The position numbers were made by a program, and so were the translations under genes. A model generated the notes under the pieces. That model was not told the origin of the DNA, did not search any database, and was given only the letters and a program-made list of their open reading frames with translations. From Parapedobacter koreensis (GTDB taxonomy: Bacteria > Bacteroidota > Bacteroidia > Sphingobacteriales > Sphingobacteriaceae), in contig NZ_FNZR01000003.1 in NCBI RefSeq assembly GCF_900109365.1, forward strand, positions 434,001 to 498,000: a stretch of DNA of 64,000 nt. Reading direction: 5' to 3'. Every line of letters starts with the position of its first letter. Position 1 is the first letter of the stretch. Positions 1-6,784 of the stretch are shown piece by piece.

Positions 1-233
1 ACCACGGCTGATCCGATGATGCCATACATGTGGAAGGATTGTAAGCGAAACATTTCCTGGATGCGGAACCAACTGATGATCTCCGCCTTTACGAATATAA
101 TGCCGAATAGGATACCAACAATAAGGTACTTGATGTTGTGGTATCCTTTGTGCTGCAAGTGCGATTCATTGACGCACATGGTATCCTGTGTGCGTACCTC
201 GAAATCCGTGTTTTGTAGTGTTGAATTGTTCAT
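1..233 (-). CDS. YeeE/YedE family (DUF6691-type) membrane protein, N-terminal part
   Basis: The gene runs off the left edge, so only the first 77 or so codons are visible. The protein starts [13 protein letters not shown], then has a first membrane segment ([14 protein letters not shown]) followed by an amphipathic stretch ending at [11 protein letters not shown]. This matches the second half-protein of split YeeE/YedE transporters, which are linked to import of thiosulfate or other sulfur species. Its ATG overlaps the TGA of the upstream YeeE/YedE gene by four bases (ATGA), so the two are probably translationally coupled and form one transporter. The family call rests on the partner gene and on the hydrophobic pattern; the conserved Cys motif would lie outside the window if present. 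Confidence 0.75.
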   Translation of the reverse strand, partial: MNNSTLQNTDFEVRTQDTMCVNESHLQHKGYHNIKYLIVGILFGIIFVKAEIISWFRIQEMFRLQSFHMYGIIGSAV

Positions 234-790
234 CCTAAAATAAAGGGTAGTAATACATTTGCCATTAAAAATCCGCCAACCATGAAGCACACCGTGGCTA
301 CCAGCGACGGCCATTGCAACATACTTAGCCCCATGATCGCGTGCCCGCTGGTACAGCCACCTGCATAGCGGGAGCCGAACCCGACAAGGAAGCCGCCGCC
401 GACCATCAGGATAAGGCCTTTTGCGGAAAACAGGTATTCCCAATTGTACAGTTGCGTAGGCACCATGTTGGAATAATCGTTAATACCATATCCGGCAAGT
501 TCATTGACCAATGCTGGATTGACCACCATGGGATCCGGATTGGTCAGCCATAAGCTGGCGATCACACCGCCACCGAAGGCACCGACCACGAAAAAGAGAT
601 TCCAGAGCTCCTTGCGGTAGTCATACTTGAAAAATTTGATGTCGGCCGGAAAACATGCGGCGCAAATATGACGGAAATTCGCCGAAATGCCGAAGTGTTT
701 ATTTCCAAGTAGCAACAGGGCAGGAACAATTAATCCCACCAGGGGGCCGGCAATGTACCACGGCCAGGGTTGTTTGATAAAATCGATCAT
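230..790 (-). CDS. YeeE/YedE family sulfur transporter subunit
   Basis: An inner-membrane protein of 186 residues with about four hydrophobic segments, a C-rich CAACFP motif, and the signature [16 protein letters not shown]. In YeeE/YedE proteins the Cys of this motif relays thiosulfate-type substrates across the membrane. I chose the ATG at 790 ([11 protein letters not shown]) over the upstream ATG at 829, because the latter would put a charged, non-conserved stretch and half of the 805-836 hairpin inside the gene. It lies 73 bases downstream of the MBL-rhodanese gene on the same strand and overlaps the next YeeE/YedE gene by ATGA, so the three look like one sulfur operon. The exact substrate is not shown by sequence. 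Confidence 0.85.
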   Translation of the reverse strand: MIDFIKQPWPWYIAGPLVGLIVPALLLLGNKHFGISANFRHICAACFPADIKFFKYDYRKELWNLFFVVGAFGGGVIASLWLTNPDPMVVNPALVNELAGYGINDYSNMVPTQLYNWEYLFSAKGLILMVGGGFLVGFGSRYAGGCTSGHAIMGLSMLQWPSLVATVCFMVGGFLMANVLLPFILG

Positions 791-804
791 ATGCTTTTTA
801 GTTA

Positions 805-836
805 TCGAGCATTGAAAGCGCATCTTCAATGCTCGA
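805..836 (-). other. Intercistronic hairpin with 12-bp perfect stem
   Basis: The arms TCGAGCATTGAA and TTCAATGCTCGA pair perfectly around an 8-base loop, between the MBL-rhodanese stop codon and the YeeE/YedE start. On the operon strand it is not followed by a T-run, so a simple intrinsic terminator is unlikely. It could be an mRNA processing or stability element that changes the ratio of enzyme to transporter; that is inference. Confidence 0.6.
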
Positions 837-863
837 TTTGCTATTTTTGATTTGAACGTACGG

Positions 864-2309
864 TTATAACATCGTATTTGGACAAATGTAGTCGCTTATC
901 GCGAATTTGCCAGATTTCTTGATAGCTTTGAAACCGCCCTGGACATCGATGAGATTTTCATAGCCCCGCGCACGCAGTATGGAAATGAAAATCATGGAGC
1001 GATATCCGCCCGCGCAGTGTACATAATACGTTTTGTCTTTGTCCACCTCGCTCAGGTGTTCATTGAGGTAATCCAGCGGTATGTTCTGCGCACCGATCAC
1101 GTGTTCCGAGTCGTGTTCGCTTTGTTTCCGTACGTCAAGGACGTGCAGGCCGGGGTCGGATTCTTTCAGGAGCGCCAGTTCATTCACGGTGATGGACATC
1201 ATGGTGTCGATTTCACGACCTTCGGCTTTCCAGGCAGCGAAACTACCTTTGAGGTAGCCGATGGCATGGTCGTAGCCCACACGGGCGAGGCGCGTGACGA
1301 TTTCTTCCTCCCGGCCTTCCTCGGCAATGACCAGGATCGGTTGCTGGATGTCAGGGATCAACGTGCCTATCCAGGGGGCGAAGTTGCCATCGATGCCGAT
1401 GTTGATGGAATTGGGGATAAATCCCTTGGCAAATACCTGCGCATCGCGCGTATCCAGCAGGAGGGCATCGGTTTCGTTGGCGATTGCCTCGAAGGCAGCC
1501 GGCTCCAGGGCTTGGAGCCCCCTGTCCAGTACGTCATCGATGCTATCGTAGCCTTGGATATTCATCAGCACATTCTTCGGGAAATAGGCAGGGGGAGGCA
1601 TCAGCCCAGTCAGCACCTGCTTGACAAACTCTTCCTTACTTATAGCTTGCAGGGCGTAGTTGGTCCTCTTCTGGTTGCCCAGTGTATCGGTGGTTTCCTT
1701 GCTCATGTTTTTGCCGCAGGCTGATCCCGCACCGTGGGCCGGATAGACGATGATATCATCGGCCAGGGGCATGATTTTATCGCGCAGCGAATCATAGAGG
1801 TGACTAGCGAGCACCGCTTCGGTGAGCTCAGCTTTTACCTTTTGGGCGAGGTCAGGGCGTCCTACGTCGCCAATGAAAAGTGTATCGCCCGTAAATAAGC
1901 CAATATCTTTCCCTGTTTCATCAGTAAGCAGGTAGCAAGTGCTTTCCATCGTATGCCCCGGAGTATGGATGGTGGTAATGGTCACCTTGCCCAGTTGGAG
2001 CTTTTCGCCATCCACAGCCACATGGGCAGGAAATCCCGGCTGAGCGGTAGGCCCGTACACGATGGTTGCCCCGGTCTTTTCGGCGAGATCGATATGGCCG
2101 GATACAAAGTCGGCATGGAAATGCGTTTCCAGCACATACTTGATGGTCGCCCCGTCTTTTGCCGCACGCTTCATGTAGGGATCCACTTCCCGCAATGGGT
2201 CAATGATGGCTGCTTCCCCATTGCTTTCGATGTAGTAGGCGCCTTGCGCCAGACATCCGGTGTAAATCTGTTCGATTTGCATGATTATGTTCGTTTTATT
2301 GTTTGCCAT
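864..2309 (-). CDS. MBL-fold hydrolase with two rhodanese domains (persulfide dioxygenase-like)
   Basis: This 481-residue protein has a metallo-beta-lactamase domain (about residues 10-230) with the metal motif H63-x-H65-x-D67 and later H72, plus the TPGHT and GDTLFIGDVGRPD motifs of ETHE1/Blh-type persulfide dioxygenases. Two rhodanese domains follow. The second has an intact active-site loop HCAGGYRS; the first has AEEGREEE where the catalytic Cys should be, so it is probably non-catalytic. The expected role is oxidation of glutathione- or low-molecular-weight persulfide to sulfite, plus sulfur transfer, in the cytoplasm. Start at 2309 is 24 bases from the promoter box, the same distance as in the neighbouring TauE gene; an internal ATG at 2282 (MQIEQIYTG) is the alternative. 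TauE next to it could export the sulfite formed. Confidence 0.88.
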   Translation of the reverse strand: MANNKTNIIMQIEQIYTGCLAQGAYYIESNGEAAIIDPLREVDPYMKRAAKDGATIKYVLETHFHADFVSGHIDLAEKTGATIVYGPTAQPGFPAHVAVDGEKLQLGKVTITTIHTPGHTMESTCYLLTDETGKDIGLFTGDTLFIGDVGRPDLAQKVKAELTEAVLASHLYDSLRDKIMPLADDIIVYPAHGAGSACGKNMSKETTDTLGNQKRTNYALQAISKEEFVKQVLTGLMPPPAYFPKNVLMNIQGYDSIDDVLDRGLQALEPAAFEAIANETDALLLDTRDAQVFAKGFIPNSINIGIDGNFAPWIGTLIPDIQQPILVIAEEGREEEIVTRLARVGYDHAIGYLKGSFAAWKAEGREIDTMMSITVNELALLKESDPGLHVLDVRKQSEHDSEHVIGAQNIPLDYLNEHLSEVDKDKTYYVHCAGGYRSMIFISILRARGYENLIDVQGGFKAIKKSGKFAISDYICPNTML

Positions 2310-2332
2310 TTCATATTGTTCCTGTCATGATA

Positions 2333-2340
2333 CAAAGGTA
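2333..2340 (-). promoter_or_regulatory. TAnnTTTG promoter box of the MBL-rhodanese operon
   Basis: The minus strand reads TACCTTTG, an exact match to the Bacteroidota -7 consensus TAnnTTTG, ending 24 bases before the ATG at 2309. A GTGA-N6-TCAC site lies just upstream and replaces a recognisable -33 element, as expected for an activator-dependent promoter. Confidence 0.65.
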
Positions 2341-2363
2341 CGGGCGACAGGTATATTGATTTG

Positions 2364-2377
2364 GTGACTTTCATCAC
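2364..2377. promoter_or_regulatory. Candidate Crp/Fnr-type operator (GTGA-N6-TCAC)
   Basis: Perfect GTGA/TCAC half-sites six bases apart (GTGACTTTCATCAC). The centre is 37.5 bases upstream of the far edge of the TACCTTTG box, roughly -43 from the expected transcript start, which is a typical class II activator position. A second site with identical geometry precedes the TauE gene at 3242-3255. The likely ligand is the Crp/Fnr protein encoded at 4128-4781. Confidence 0.65.
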
Positions 2378-2392
2378 GCTTATCCCATATTG

Positions 2393-3187
2393 TTAAAGAA
2401 AAAGTTCATTAACCAGGATATAGATGCTCATGACCAGCACAAACCATCCGAATCCCTTTTGCAGTTTGTGGCCGGATACCCTGACGGACATCGCATTACC
2501 GATATAAAACCCAAGGATAGCCAATCCGGTAACCGCCAGTAGGAACCCCCATGCGATAGTCGTATTAGCCACATCGCCTGTAAACCCAAGCAGTGATTTG
2601 GCGCCAATGATCAGCAGCGAGGTGCCGACCGCCTTTTTCATGGACAATTTGCTCAGCAGGACCAACGCGGGGATGATGAGGAACCCACCACCAGCCCCTA
2701 CCAGTCCCGTGAGCGTACCCACTACGATGCCCTCCAACAAAATCAGGAGATAGTTATACCGGACATCCCCATCGTCCGGGCAATCCTTGCAGGGTTTTTT
2801 GCGGATCATCGAAATGGAAGCCGCAAACATCATGATGGCAAACAGCAGCATGATGGCCATTGGTTTGTCGAAAGCAAAGCCATCCATCCTAAAAATCGGA
2901 TCGGGGATCGCTGGAACCAAGTACTTGCGGGTGGCATACACTGCAGCGATGGAGGGCATGCCGAATAGGAGGGCAGTCTTGAAATCCACCAATCCTTTGC
3001 GGTATTTTGGCCAGGCGCCCAATAAACTTGTAGCCCCCACGATGAACAAGGAATATGCTGTGGCTGTAATAGGAGGGATGCCAAAGAGGTACACCAGTAC
3101 CGGTACGGTGAGTATGGACCCGCCGCCGCCAATAAGGCCAAGGGCGATACCAATGGATAACGAAGCGAGATAACCGAAAATTTCCAT
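2393..3187 (-). CDS. TauE/SafE family sulfite/sulfonate exporter
   Basis: A 264-residue integral membrane protein with about eight hydrophobic segments. It carries the duplicated glycine-rich motif of the family: GLIGGGGSILTVP near the N-terminus and GLVGAGGGFLIIP near residue 175. TauE/SafE proteins export sulfite, sulfoacetate or related anions, and here it would clear sulfite made by the persulfide dioxygenase-like protein. The start at 3187 (MEIFGYLAS) is preferred over 3238 because the promoter box at 3211-3218 lies between them, so the longer form would begin upstream of its own transcript. The gene is transcribed toward the MBL-rhodanese gene but has its own operator and promoter. Confidence 0.87.
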   Translation of the reverse strand: MEIFGYLASLSIGIALGLIGGGGSILTVPVLVYLFGIPPITATAYSLFIVGATSLLGAWPKYRKGLVDFKTALLFGMPSIAAVYATRKYLVPAIPDPIFRMDGFAFDKPMAIMLLFAIMMFAASISMIRKKPCKDCPDDGDVRYNYLLILLEGIVVGTLTGLVGAGGGFLIIPALVLLSKLSMKKAVGTSLLIIGAKSLLGFTGDVANTTIAWGFLLAVTGLAILGFYIGNAMSVRVSGHKLQKGFGWFVLVMSIYILVNELFL

Positions 3188-3210
3188 TTGCGATATGTTA
3201 GTAACCACCG

Positions 3211-3218
3211 CAAAGGTC
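3211..3218 (-). promoter_or_regulatory. Promoter box of the TauE gene (near-consensus)
   Basis: The minus strand reads GACCTTTG, one base off TAnnTTTG, and ends 24 bases before the TauE ATG. That is exactly the spacing seen at the MBL-rhodanese promoter, which supports both boxes despite the mismatch. Confidence 0.5.
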
Positions 3219-3241
3219 GGTATACGTGTTGCATGCAAACG

Positions 3242-3255
3242 GTGACGGATGTCAC
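3242..3255. promoter_or_regulatory. Candidate Crp/Fnr-type operator upstream of TauE
   Basis: Perfect GTGA/TCAC half-sites with a six-base spacer (GTGACGGATGTCAC). The centre-to-promoter-box distance equals that of the site at 2364-2377. Two perfect half-site pairs at the same spacing upstream of two functionally linked sulfur genes are unlikely by chance. Confidence 0.65.
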
Positions 3256-3269
3256 ATAGGTTGGCTTAG

Positions 3270-3911
3270 CTACTGTGGGATCACACCGCAATATACACTG
3301 TCGGACAACTGGTCAAGCCACGTATTTCGAAATGCGGCGTAAACATGAATTGGCCCGGTGAATAAATGCAAAGGTTCAATCTCCCATTCATCCTGTTGCG
3401 CTTTCCGTTCGGCCCCAAGTTCCCTGAAGACGCGAATAGGTTCCTCGGGATTGTACAACAATATTACCAGCCGGTCAGTGGGACTTTGTTGTGTGCCTAT
3501 GTAATCCCAGCGAAACGTCAGCCGGTTGCCGTCGCGTTCGACGGTGCAGTTCAATGGTGGGGCCAGCTTGCCTTTTGAAATGAGCACTTTTTCGGGGTTG
3601 ATGAACGGATTGCCCTGTTCATCTACCTCGATCGCATTTTTTCGAGTATATGATTGCGCCAGTTGGAATGCACCGACGTGGCTGCCTGAGGGCACCTCAT
3701 GCTGAAATCCAAATTTTATGTATGGTTTGATCGGACCCAAGAATTCTGATACGACCTTCATCTTCGCTTGGTTCAATAATTCGAGTTTAGAAAAGGGTTT
3801 CGTACGCCTGCCTATTGCGCGAATGACATTTTTTCCATTGAGTTCGTACCCGACAATTGAGCCTACTTTTCCAATAAAAGCCCCATTTATTCCGTTTTTT
3901 GCAGTAGCCAT
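3270..3911 (-). CDS. DUF6266 family protein
   Basis: A 213-residue soluble protein with the N-terminal pattern of DUF6266 (MATAKNGINGAFIGKVGSIV, then GKNVIRAIGRR), a family largely found in Bacteroidota. No signal peptide, membrane segment or catalytic motif is visible; a beta-rich, immunoglobulin-like fold is plausible from the alternating hydrophobic pattern. Function is unknown. It lies between the TauE promoter and the Crp/Fnr gene on the same strand, but a 216-base gap containing an 11-mer tandem repeat separates it from the regulator. Nothing shows that it belongs to the sulfur regulon. Confidence 0.8.
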   Translation of the reverse strand: MATAKNGINGAFIGKVGSIVGYELNGKNVIRAIGRRTKPFSKLELLNQAKMKVVSEFLGPIKPYIKFGFQHEVPSGSHVGAFQLAQSYTRKNAIEVDEQGNPFINPEKVLISKGKLAPPLNCTVERDGNRLTFRWDYIGTQQSPTDRLVILLYNPEEPIRVFRELGAERKAQQDEWEIEPLHLFTGPIHVYAAFRNTWLDQLSDSVYCGVIPQ

Positions 3912-4010
3912 ATTCGTATCTCCGTATTACTTGCTCCGTAATTGATTTACCACAAATATAGGAATAATTAAGAATAAATAAAGTATTAATAGTGTGTTAG
4001 TAAAGGTTAT

Positions 4011-4065
4011 ACCTTTATTAAACCTTTGTCAACCCTTTATCAAATCTCTATTAAACCTTTATTAA
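4011..4065. repeat. Five tandem 11-bp repeats, consensus ACCTTTATTAA
   Basis: The units are ACCTTTATTAA, ACCTTTGTCAA, CCCTTTATCAA, ATCTCTATTAA and ACCTTTATTAA, head to tail with no gaps; first and last are identical. The first unit also forms a dyad with the preceding TAAAGGT (4001-4007). The array lies between the DUF6266 gene and the crp-like gene, upstream of DUF6266. The 11-bp period keeps each unit on about the same helix face, so it may be a binding array, though a simple microsatellite-like repeat is also possible. Confidence 0.8.
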
Positions 4066-4127
4066 TAGTAAATAAAGTATGAAGCAGACCCTAATCAGTC
4101 ACGAAGCAATAAGAAGGGTGGGCCAAT

Positions 4128-4781
4128 TTATGTGAAGAGTTGTATGGTATTCCGACCGAGAACGACTTTGCCGTGCTGTTCCATCTTTTTGAGCAGCCGC
4201 GAGATCACCTCCCTTGAAGAACCCAGATCGTTGGCGATTTGTTGGTGGGTGGTGATTATTAGTTTTGAATCCTGTTGTTTACTCAATTTTTGCAGGTAAT
4301 AATCGAGCCGCTCGTCCATGCCTCTGAATGCGACGTGATCAATCACTTCCAGTAGTTCCTCGAAGCGCGATCGGTAAGTTTCCAACACGAAATAATACCA
4401 GGTTTTGTATTTCCGCATCAGGTCATCCATCATCGCGATGGGAATGAGCAGGGCAGTCGTCTCTTCCACGGCAGTAGCCAGGATTTCGCTTTTTTCTTGC
4501 TTCGTGGCGCAAATCATGGACAGGGCGCAGGCACTGCCAGGCTCCAGGTGGTAGACGAAAAACTCCCCACCGTCGCCCCCTTCACGATATACCTTGACGA
4601 GCCCCTTGACAATGAGCATGGTGGATTTGAAGTATTGGCCGGTCTGCATCAATTGTTCACCTGCAGCGAAATGTTTAATACTGCACTGCTCGGCAAGTAT
4701 ATCTTTTAATTCCCGTTCGAACGAACTGAAATACGTGGTTAAGTAATCCTGTATGGCGGCTTGCAGCGAGGGTGTGTTCAT
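4128..4781 (-). CDS. Crp/Fnr family transcriptional regulator
   Basis: A 217-residue protein with an N-terminal cyclic-nucleotide-binding-like beta roll (about residues 20-130) and a C-terminal winged helix. No four-Cys iron-sulfur pattern is seen, so it is not a classic Fnr oxygen sensor, and the cAMP-contact motif is not evident. The recognition helix reads SSREVISRLLKKME. Aligned with E. coli CRP it keeps the Arg-Glu-x3-Arg residues that read GTGA half-sites. That fits the two GTGA-N6-TCAC sites found upstream of the TauE and MBL-rhodanese genes. It is therefore a good candidate activator of the sulfur cluster; the signal it senses is unknown. Confidence 0.9.
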   Translation of the reverse strand: MNTPSLQAAIQDYLTTYFSSFERELKDILAEQCSIKHFAAGEQLMQTGQYFKSTMLIVKGLVKVYREGGDGGEFFVYHLEPGSACALSMICATKQEKSEILATAVEETTALLIPIAMMDDLMRKYKTWYYFVLETYRSRFEELLEVIDHVAFRGMDERLDYYLQKLSKQQDSKLIITTHQQIANDLGSSREVISRLLKKMEQHGKVVLGRNTIQLFT

Positions 4782-5146
4782 GCGGTTCTTTGGATTCGAC
4801 GGTATAAAAATAGTAACAATTCATTGGATAGATTGAAAAAAACATTTTGGTAACTTGGACGTGATTCAGCGATTAGGATATGGTATGCGGTAGCAGAAGG
4901 GAGAATTATGAATAGTTTTGCGCTAAAATACGGTGTTTATTCGCCAGTGATCGGGCTGGAAGTTCAAGTGAATTTTGAATAAGATAGATATTTCATCCGT
5001 CTCGTTGAAGTAAATTTTAATTGAGCTGGAATGGCGCAGTATTTTGTAGATTAAAAAGTTAAAAATGTTAAAATAGGTGATTTTCAGGTTTTTTGATTCT
5101 ATTTTCGTTGCTAATTAAAAAATTATCAAACGCTAAAACTTCAATT
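4782..5146. other. Intergenic region without a clear gene
   Basis: 365 bases between the divergent crp-like gene and the beta-barrel gene, AT-rich. It contains one tiny open frame at 4908-4982 with a GGGAG ribosome-binding-like sequence (listed separately) and one TAnnTTTG match (TAGTTTTG, 4913-4920) inside that frame. I see no RNA gene, repeat or strong hairpin. Confidence 0.6.
4908..4982 (+). CDS. Very small open frame, 24 codons, doubtful
   Basis: The frame encodes MNSFALKYGVYSPVIGLEVQ and four more residues (VNFE), preceded by AGGGAGAATT, a good ribosome-binding sequence by the standards of this genome. The alternating pattern resembles a single outer-membrane beta strand, so it may be the remnant of a barrel gene such as the one at 5147, or chance. 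No homologue can be asserted from sequence alone. Confidence 0.2.
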   Translation: MNSFALKYGVYSPVIGLEVQVNFE

Positions 5147-5710
5147 ATGAATCTAAAAAATCTTGTCTTGATCGTCCTGTTCTTTTCCCGGATATGGGTG
5201 GCAAATGCGCAGACTGCTTCGGATCCAAGGAAGCATAATTTGAGCTTCGGCCCCATGGCCGGATATAACCTTGACACCAAGGGATTGGCATATGGAGGCG
5301 GTTTAATGTATGAATACCGACCCTTTCAAAAATTCGGTTTTACGGCTGCGCTCATGTATGAAAGGACAAGGAAAGACGTTTCCGGCGATTTTTGGGGCGA
5401 TTTGAATGGTGTTCCTATTTATGGTGATGTCCGGGTTCATCAGGAGTATTCGCTCAATGTCGGAGCACGGTATTACATGGGCGGCTTTTACCTCGCTACG
5501 GCACTCGGTGTGGGATACGACGATTATTATACCAACTTGTCAGATGGCAGCACTTCGGACGGAGGGCATGCATACGGTTTATATAAAAGTTTGGGTGCCG
5601 GATACCAGATACCGTTGAAGAATCGTGATGTGATTGAAGCCGAGGCGGGCTTTTTTGGCACAAGGGACATGAAGATTGGGGGTACGGTAAGGTATAAAAT
5701 CAGAAAATAA
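5147..5710 (+). CDS. Secreted outer-membrane beta-barrel-like protein
   Basis: A 187-residue protein with a signal peptide (MNLKNLVLIVLFFSRIWVANAQ, cleavage after ANA or AQ). It then shows alternating aromatic/glycine strands (LSFGPMAGYNLD, GGGLMYEYRPF, YSLNVGARYYMGGFYLATALGVGYDD) typical of small porin-like barrels. The start at 5147 is chosen because the upstream ATG at 5093 would put a charged stretch before the signal sequence. There is no plug domain or known ligand motif. It stands alone between the crp-like gene and the toxin-antitoxin pair. Its function is not recognisable beyond a probable outer-membrane location. Confidence 0.7.
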   Translation: MNLKNLVLIVLFFSRIWVANAQTASDPRKHNLSFGPMAGYNLDTKGLAYGGGLMYEYRPFQKFGFTAALMYERTRKDVSGDFWGDLNGVPIYGDVRVHQEYSLNVGARYYMGGFYLATALGVGYDDYYTNLSDGSTSDGGHAYGLYKSLGAGYQIPLKNRDVIEAEAGFFGTRDMKIGGTVRYKIRK

Positions 5711-5803
5711 AAAATTACAGGTTACGTGACAACGACGTATGGTTAAAGAATGAAATTTCGACATGAATTTTGCTTGTGTTTTTCATACTTCAGGATTGTT
5801 AAG

Positions 5804-5811
5804 TATATTTG
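5804..5811 (+). promoter_or_regulatory. TAnnTTTG box of the toxin-antitoxin operon
   Basis: TATATTTG matches the Bacteroidota -7 consensus exactly. It ends only three bases before the antitoxin ATG at 5815, so transcription from it would begin at or just inside the first codons. Either the mRNA is leaderless or the box is not the active one. Confidence 0.45.
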
Positions 5812-5814
5812 TAT

Positions 5815-6042
5815 ATGGCTTCAGTGTTAGAAACCCCATTAAATGAACAGCAATTGCTGATGTTGCGGTTACTAAAAAAACCGCTTCCGGATTCGGAATT
5901 CCAAAAAATCCGCCGGTATGTAGTTAGCCTATTGGCAGAACAACTCGACGAAGTAATGGAGGAGTGGGAGAAGGAAAATAACATCACCGAAGAAGAATAC
6001 ATCAAAATGAGCCACGGCCATTTCCGTACACCAAGGCGCTAA
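5815..6042 (+). CDS. Putative antitoxin of a PIN-type toxin-antitoxin pair
   Basis: A 75-residue acidic, mostly helical protein (MASVLETPLNEQQLL...). It has a central RRYVVSLLAEQLDEVMEEWE helix and a basic C-terminus (HFRTPRR). Its size, charge and position directly before a PIN-domain gene (five-base gap) fit an antitoxin that binds the toxin through its C-terminal part. No DNA-binding motif can be named with confidence. An in-frame ATG at 5809 is possible, but it overlaps the promoter box. Confidence 0.6.
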   Translation: MASVLETPLNEQQLLMLRLLKKPLPDSEFQKIRRYVVSLLAEQLDEVMEEWEKENNITEEEYIKMSHGHFRTPRR

Positions 6043-6047
6043 AAACT

Positions 6048-6491
6048 TTGCTTGTCGTTTTAGATTCCAACGTTCTTTTATTAGCAATTGGGGCCCATAG
6101 TCCATTGCGGAAAATTTGGACTTCTTTTCTAATGGGTCAATTCAAGATTGCTGTTAATGAGGACATCCTAAAAGAATATGAAGAAATCCTGCAGATACAC
6201 AGCGCAATTGGAGCTGCCAAAATTGTGATAGATATCTTTGAAGAGAGTCCGGACGTGATATACCAGCGAGTATCCTATCATTGGGATGCTATAAAGAAAG
6301 ATCGGGACGACAATAAGTTCTTTGATGTGGCTGTTGTATCATCAGTACATTATCTTGTGACCAATGACAAACATTTCGACGAAGCAAAGCGGCTGAAATT
6401 CCCGAAAATCCATATCATCAGATCGGAAGAATTTATGGGGATTTTGAATGACAACAACTTCGACAATCCAACTCTAATTGAGGTATCCTAA
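6048..6491 (+). CDS. PIN-domain toxin (putative endoribonuclease)
   Basis: A 147-residue PIN-fold protein. The metal-binding acidic residues are in place: D6 in VVLDSN, E43 region in ILKEYEEIL, D88 and D93 in DRDDNKFFDVA, and D107 in TNDKHF. This is the arrangement of PIN toxins that cleave RNA. The only sensible start is TTG at 6048, five bases after the antitoxin stop, since no in-frame ATG gives a normal N-terminus. The weak start may keep toxin below antitoxin. The closest family is the 'putative toxin-antitoxin system toxin component, PIN family' group rather than VapC proper. Confidence 0.82.
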   Translation: MLVVLDSNVLLLAIGAHSPLRKIWTSFLMGQFKIAVNEDILKEYEEILQIHSAIGAAKIVIDIFEESPDVIYQRVSYHWDAIKKDRDDNKFFDVAVVSSVHYLVTNDKHFDEAKRLKFPKIHIIRSEEFMGILNDNNFDNPTLIEVS

Positions 6492-6539
6492 TTCTTTTGT
6501 CTCATGTTTCTGAGGGATGAGATTTTTTATTTAAACAAA

Positions 6540-6572
6540 AAAAGTGCAATTCTACATGAGAATCGCACTTTT
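6540..6572 (-). terminator. Bidirectional hairpin terminator next to tRNA-Leu
   Basis: AAAAGTGC...GCACTTTT arms extended by ATTCT/AGAAT, with one mismatch, around a short loop. On the minus strand the stem is followed by a T-run, ending the tRNA-Leu transcript. On the plus strand TTTTCCTTTTT follows, so it may also end the toxin-antitoxin transcript. Confidence 0.8.
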
Positions 6573-6580
6573 CCTTTTTG

Positions 6581-6664
6581 TGCCCGGAGAGAGACTCGAA
6601 CTCTCAAGGGACTGCTCCCAACGGCTTCTGAGACCGCAACGTTTACCAATTTCGCCATCCGGGC
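6581..6664 (-). tRNA. tRNA-Leu (CAG)
   Basis: The cloverleaf is complete: acceptor GCCCGGA/TCCGGGC, D-arm with AATTGGTAAAC, and anticodon arm GCGGT-CTCAGAA-GCCGT giving anticodon CAG. It has a long class II variable arm (GGGA...TCCC) and T-arm GAGAG-TTCGAGT-CTCTC. Discriminator is A. The CCA end is not encoded. The long variable arm plus A73 confirms a leucine identity reading CUG. Confidence 0.95.
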
Positions 6665-6784
6665 GAGCACGCCTCGAATCCTTTAATCGGATAGGGGACG
6701 CAAATATAGGGTTTTAATTGATAATTGAAAATGAGAAATTAAAATGCATTATTAATTTTTAATTTCCCATTTTCAACTTCCAAA

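Noticed and set aside
1017-1724. A 235-codon plus-strand frame inside the MBL-rhodanese gene
   Set aside because: Antisense shadow of a gene with clear catalytic motifs; no motif of its own.
6504-6686. A 60-codon frame across the tRNA-Leu
   Set aside because: It covers a complete tRNA and its terminator; frames of this kind over tRNAs are common false genes.
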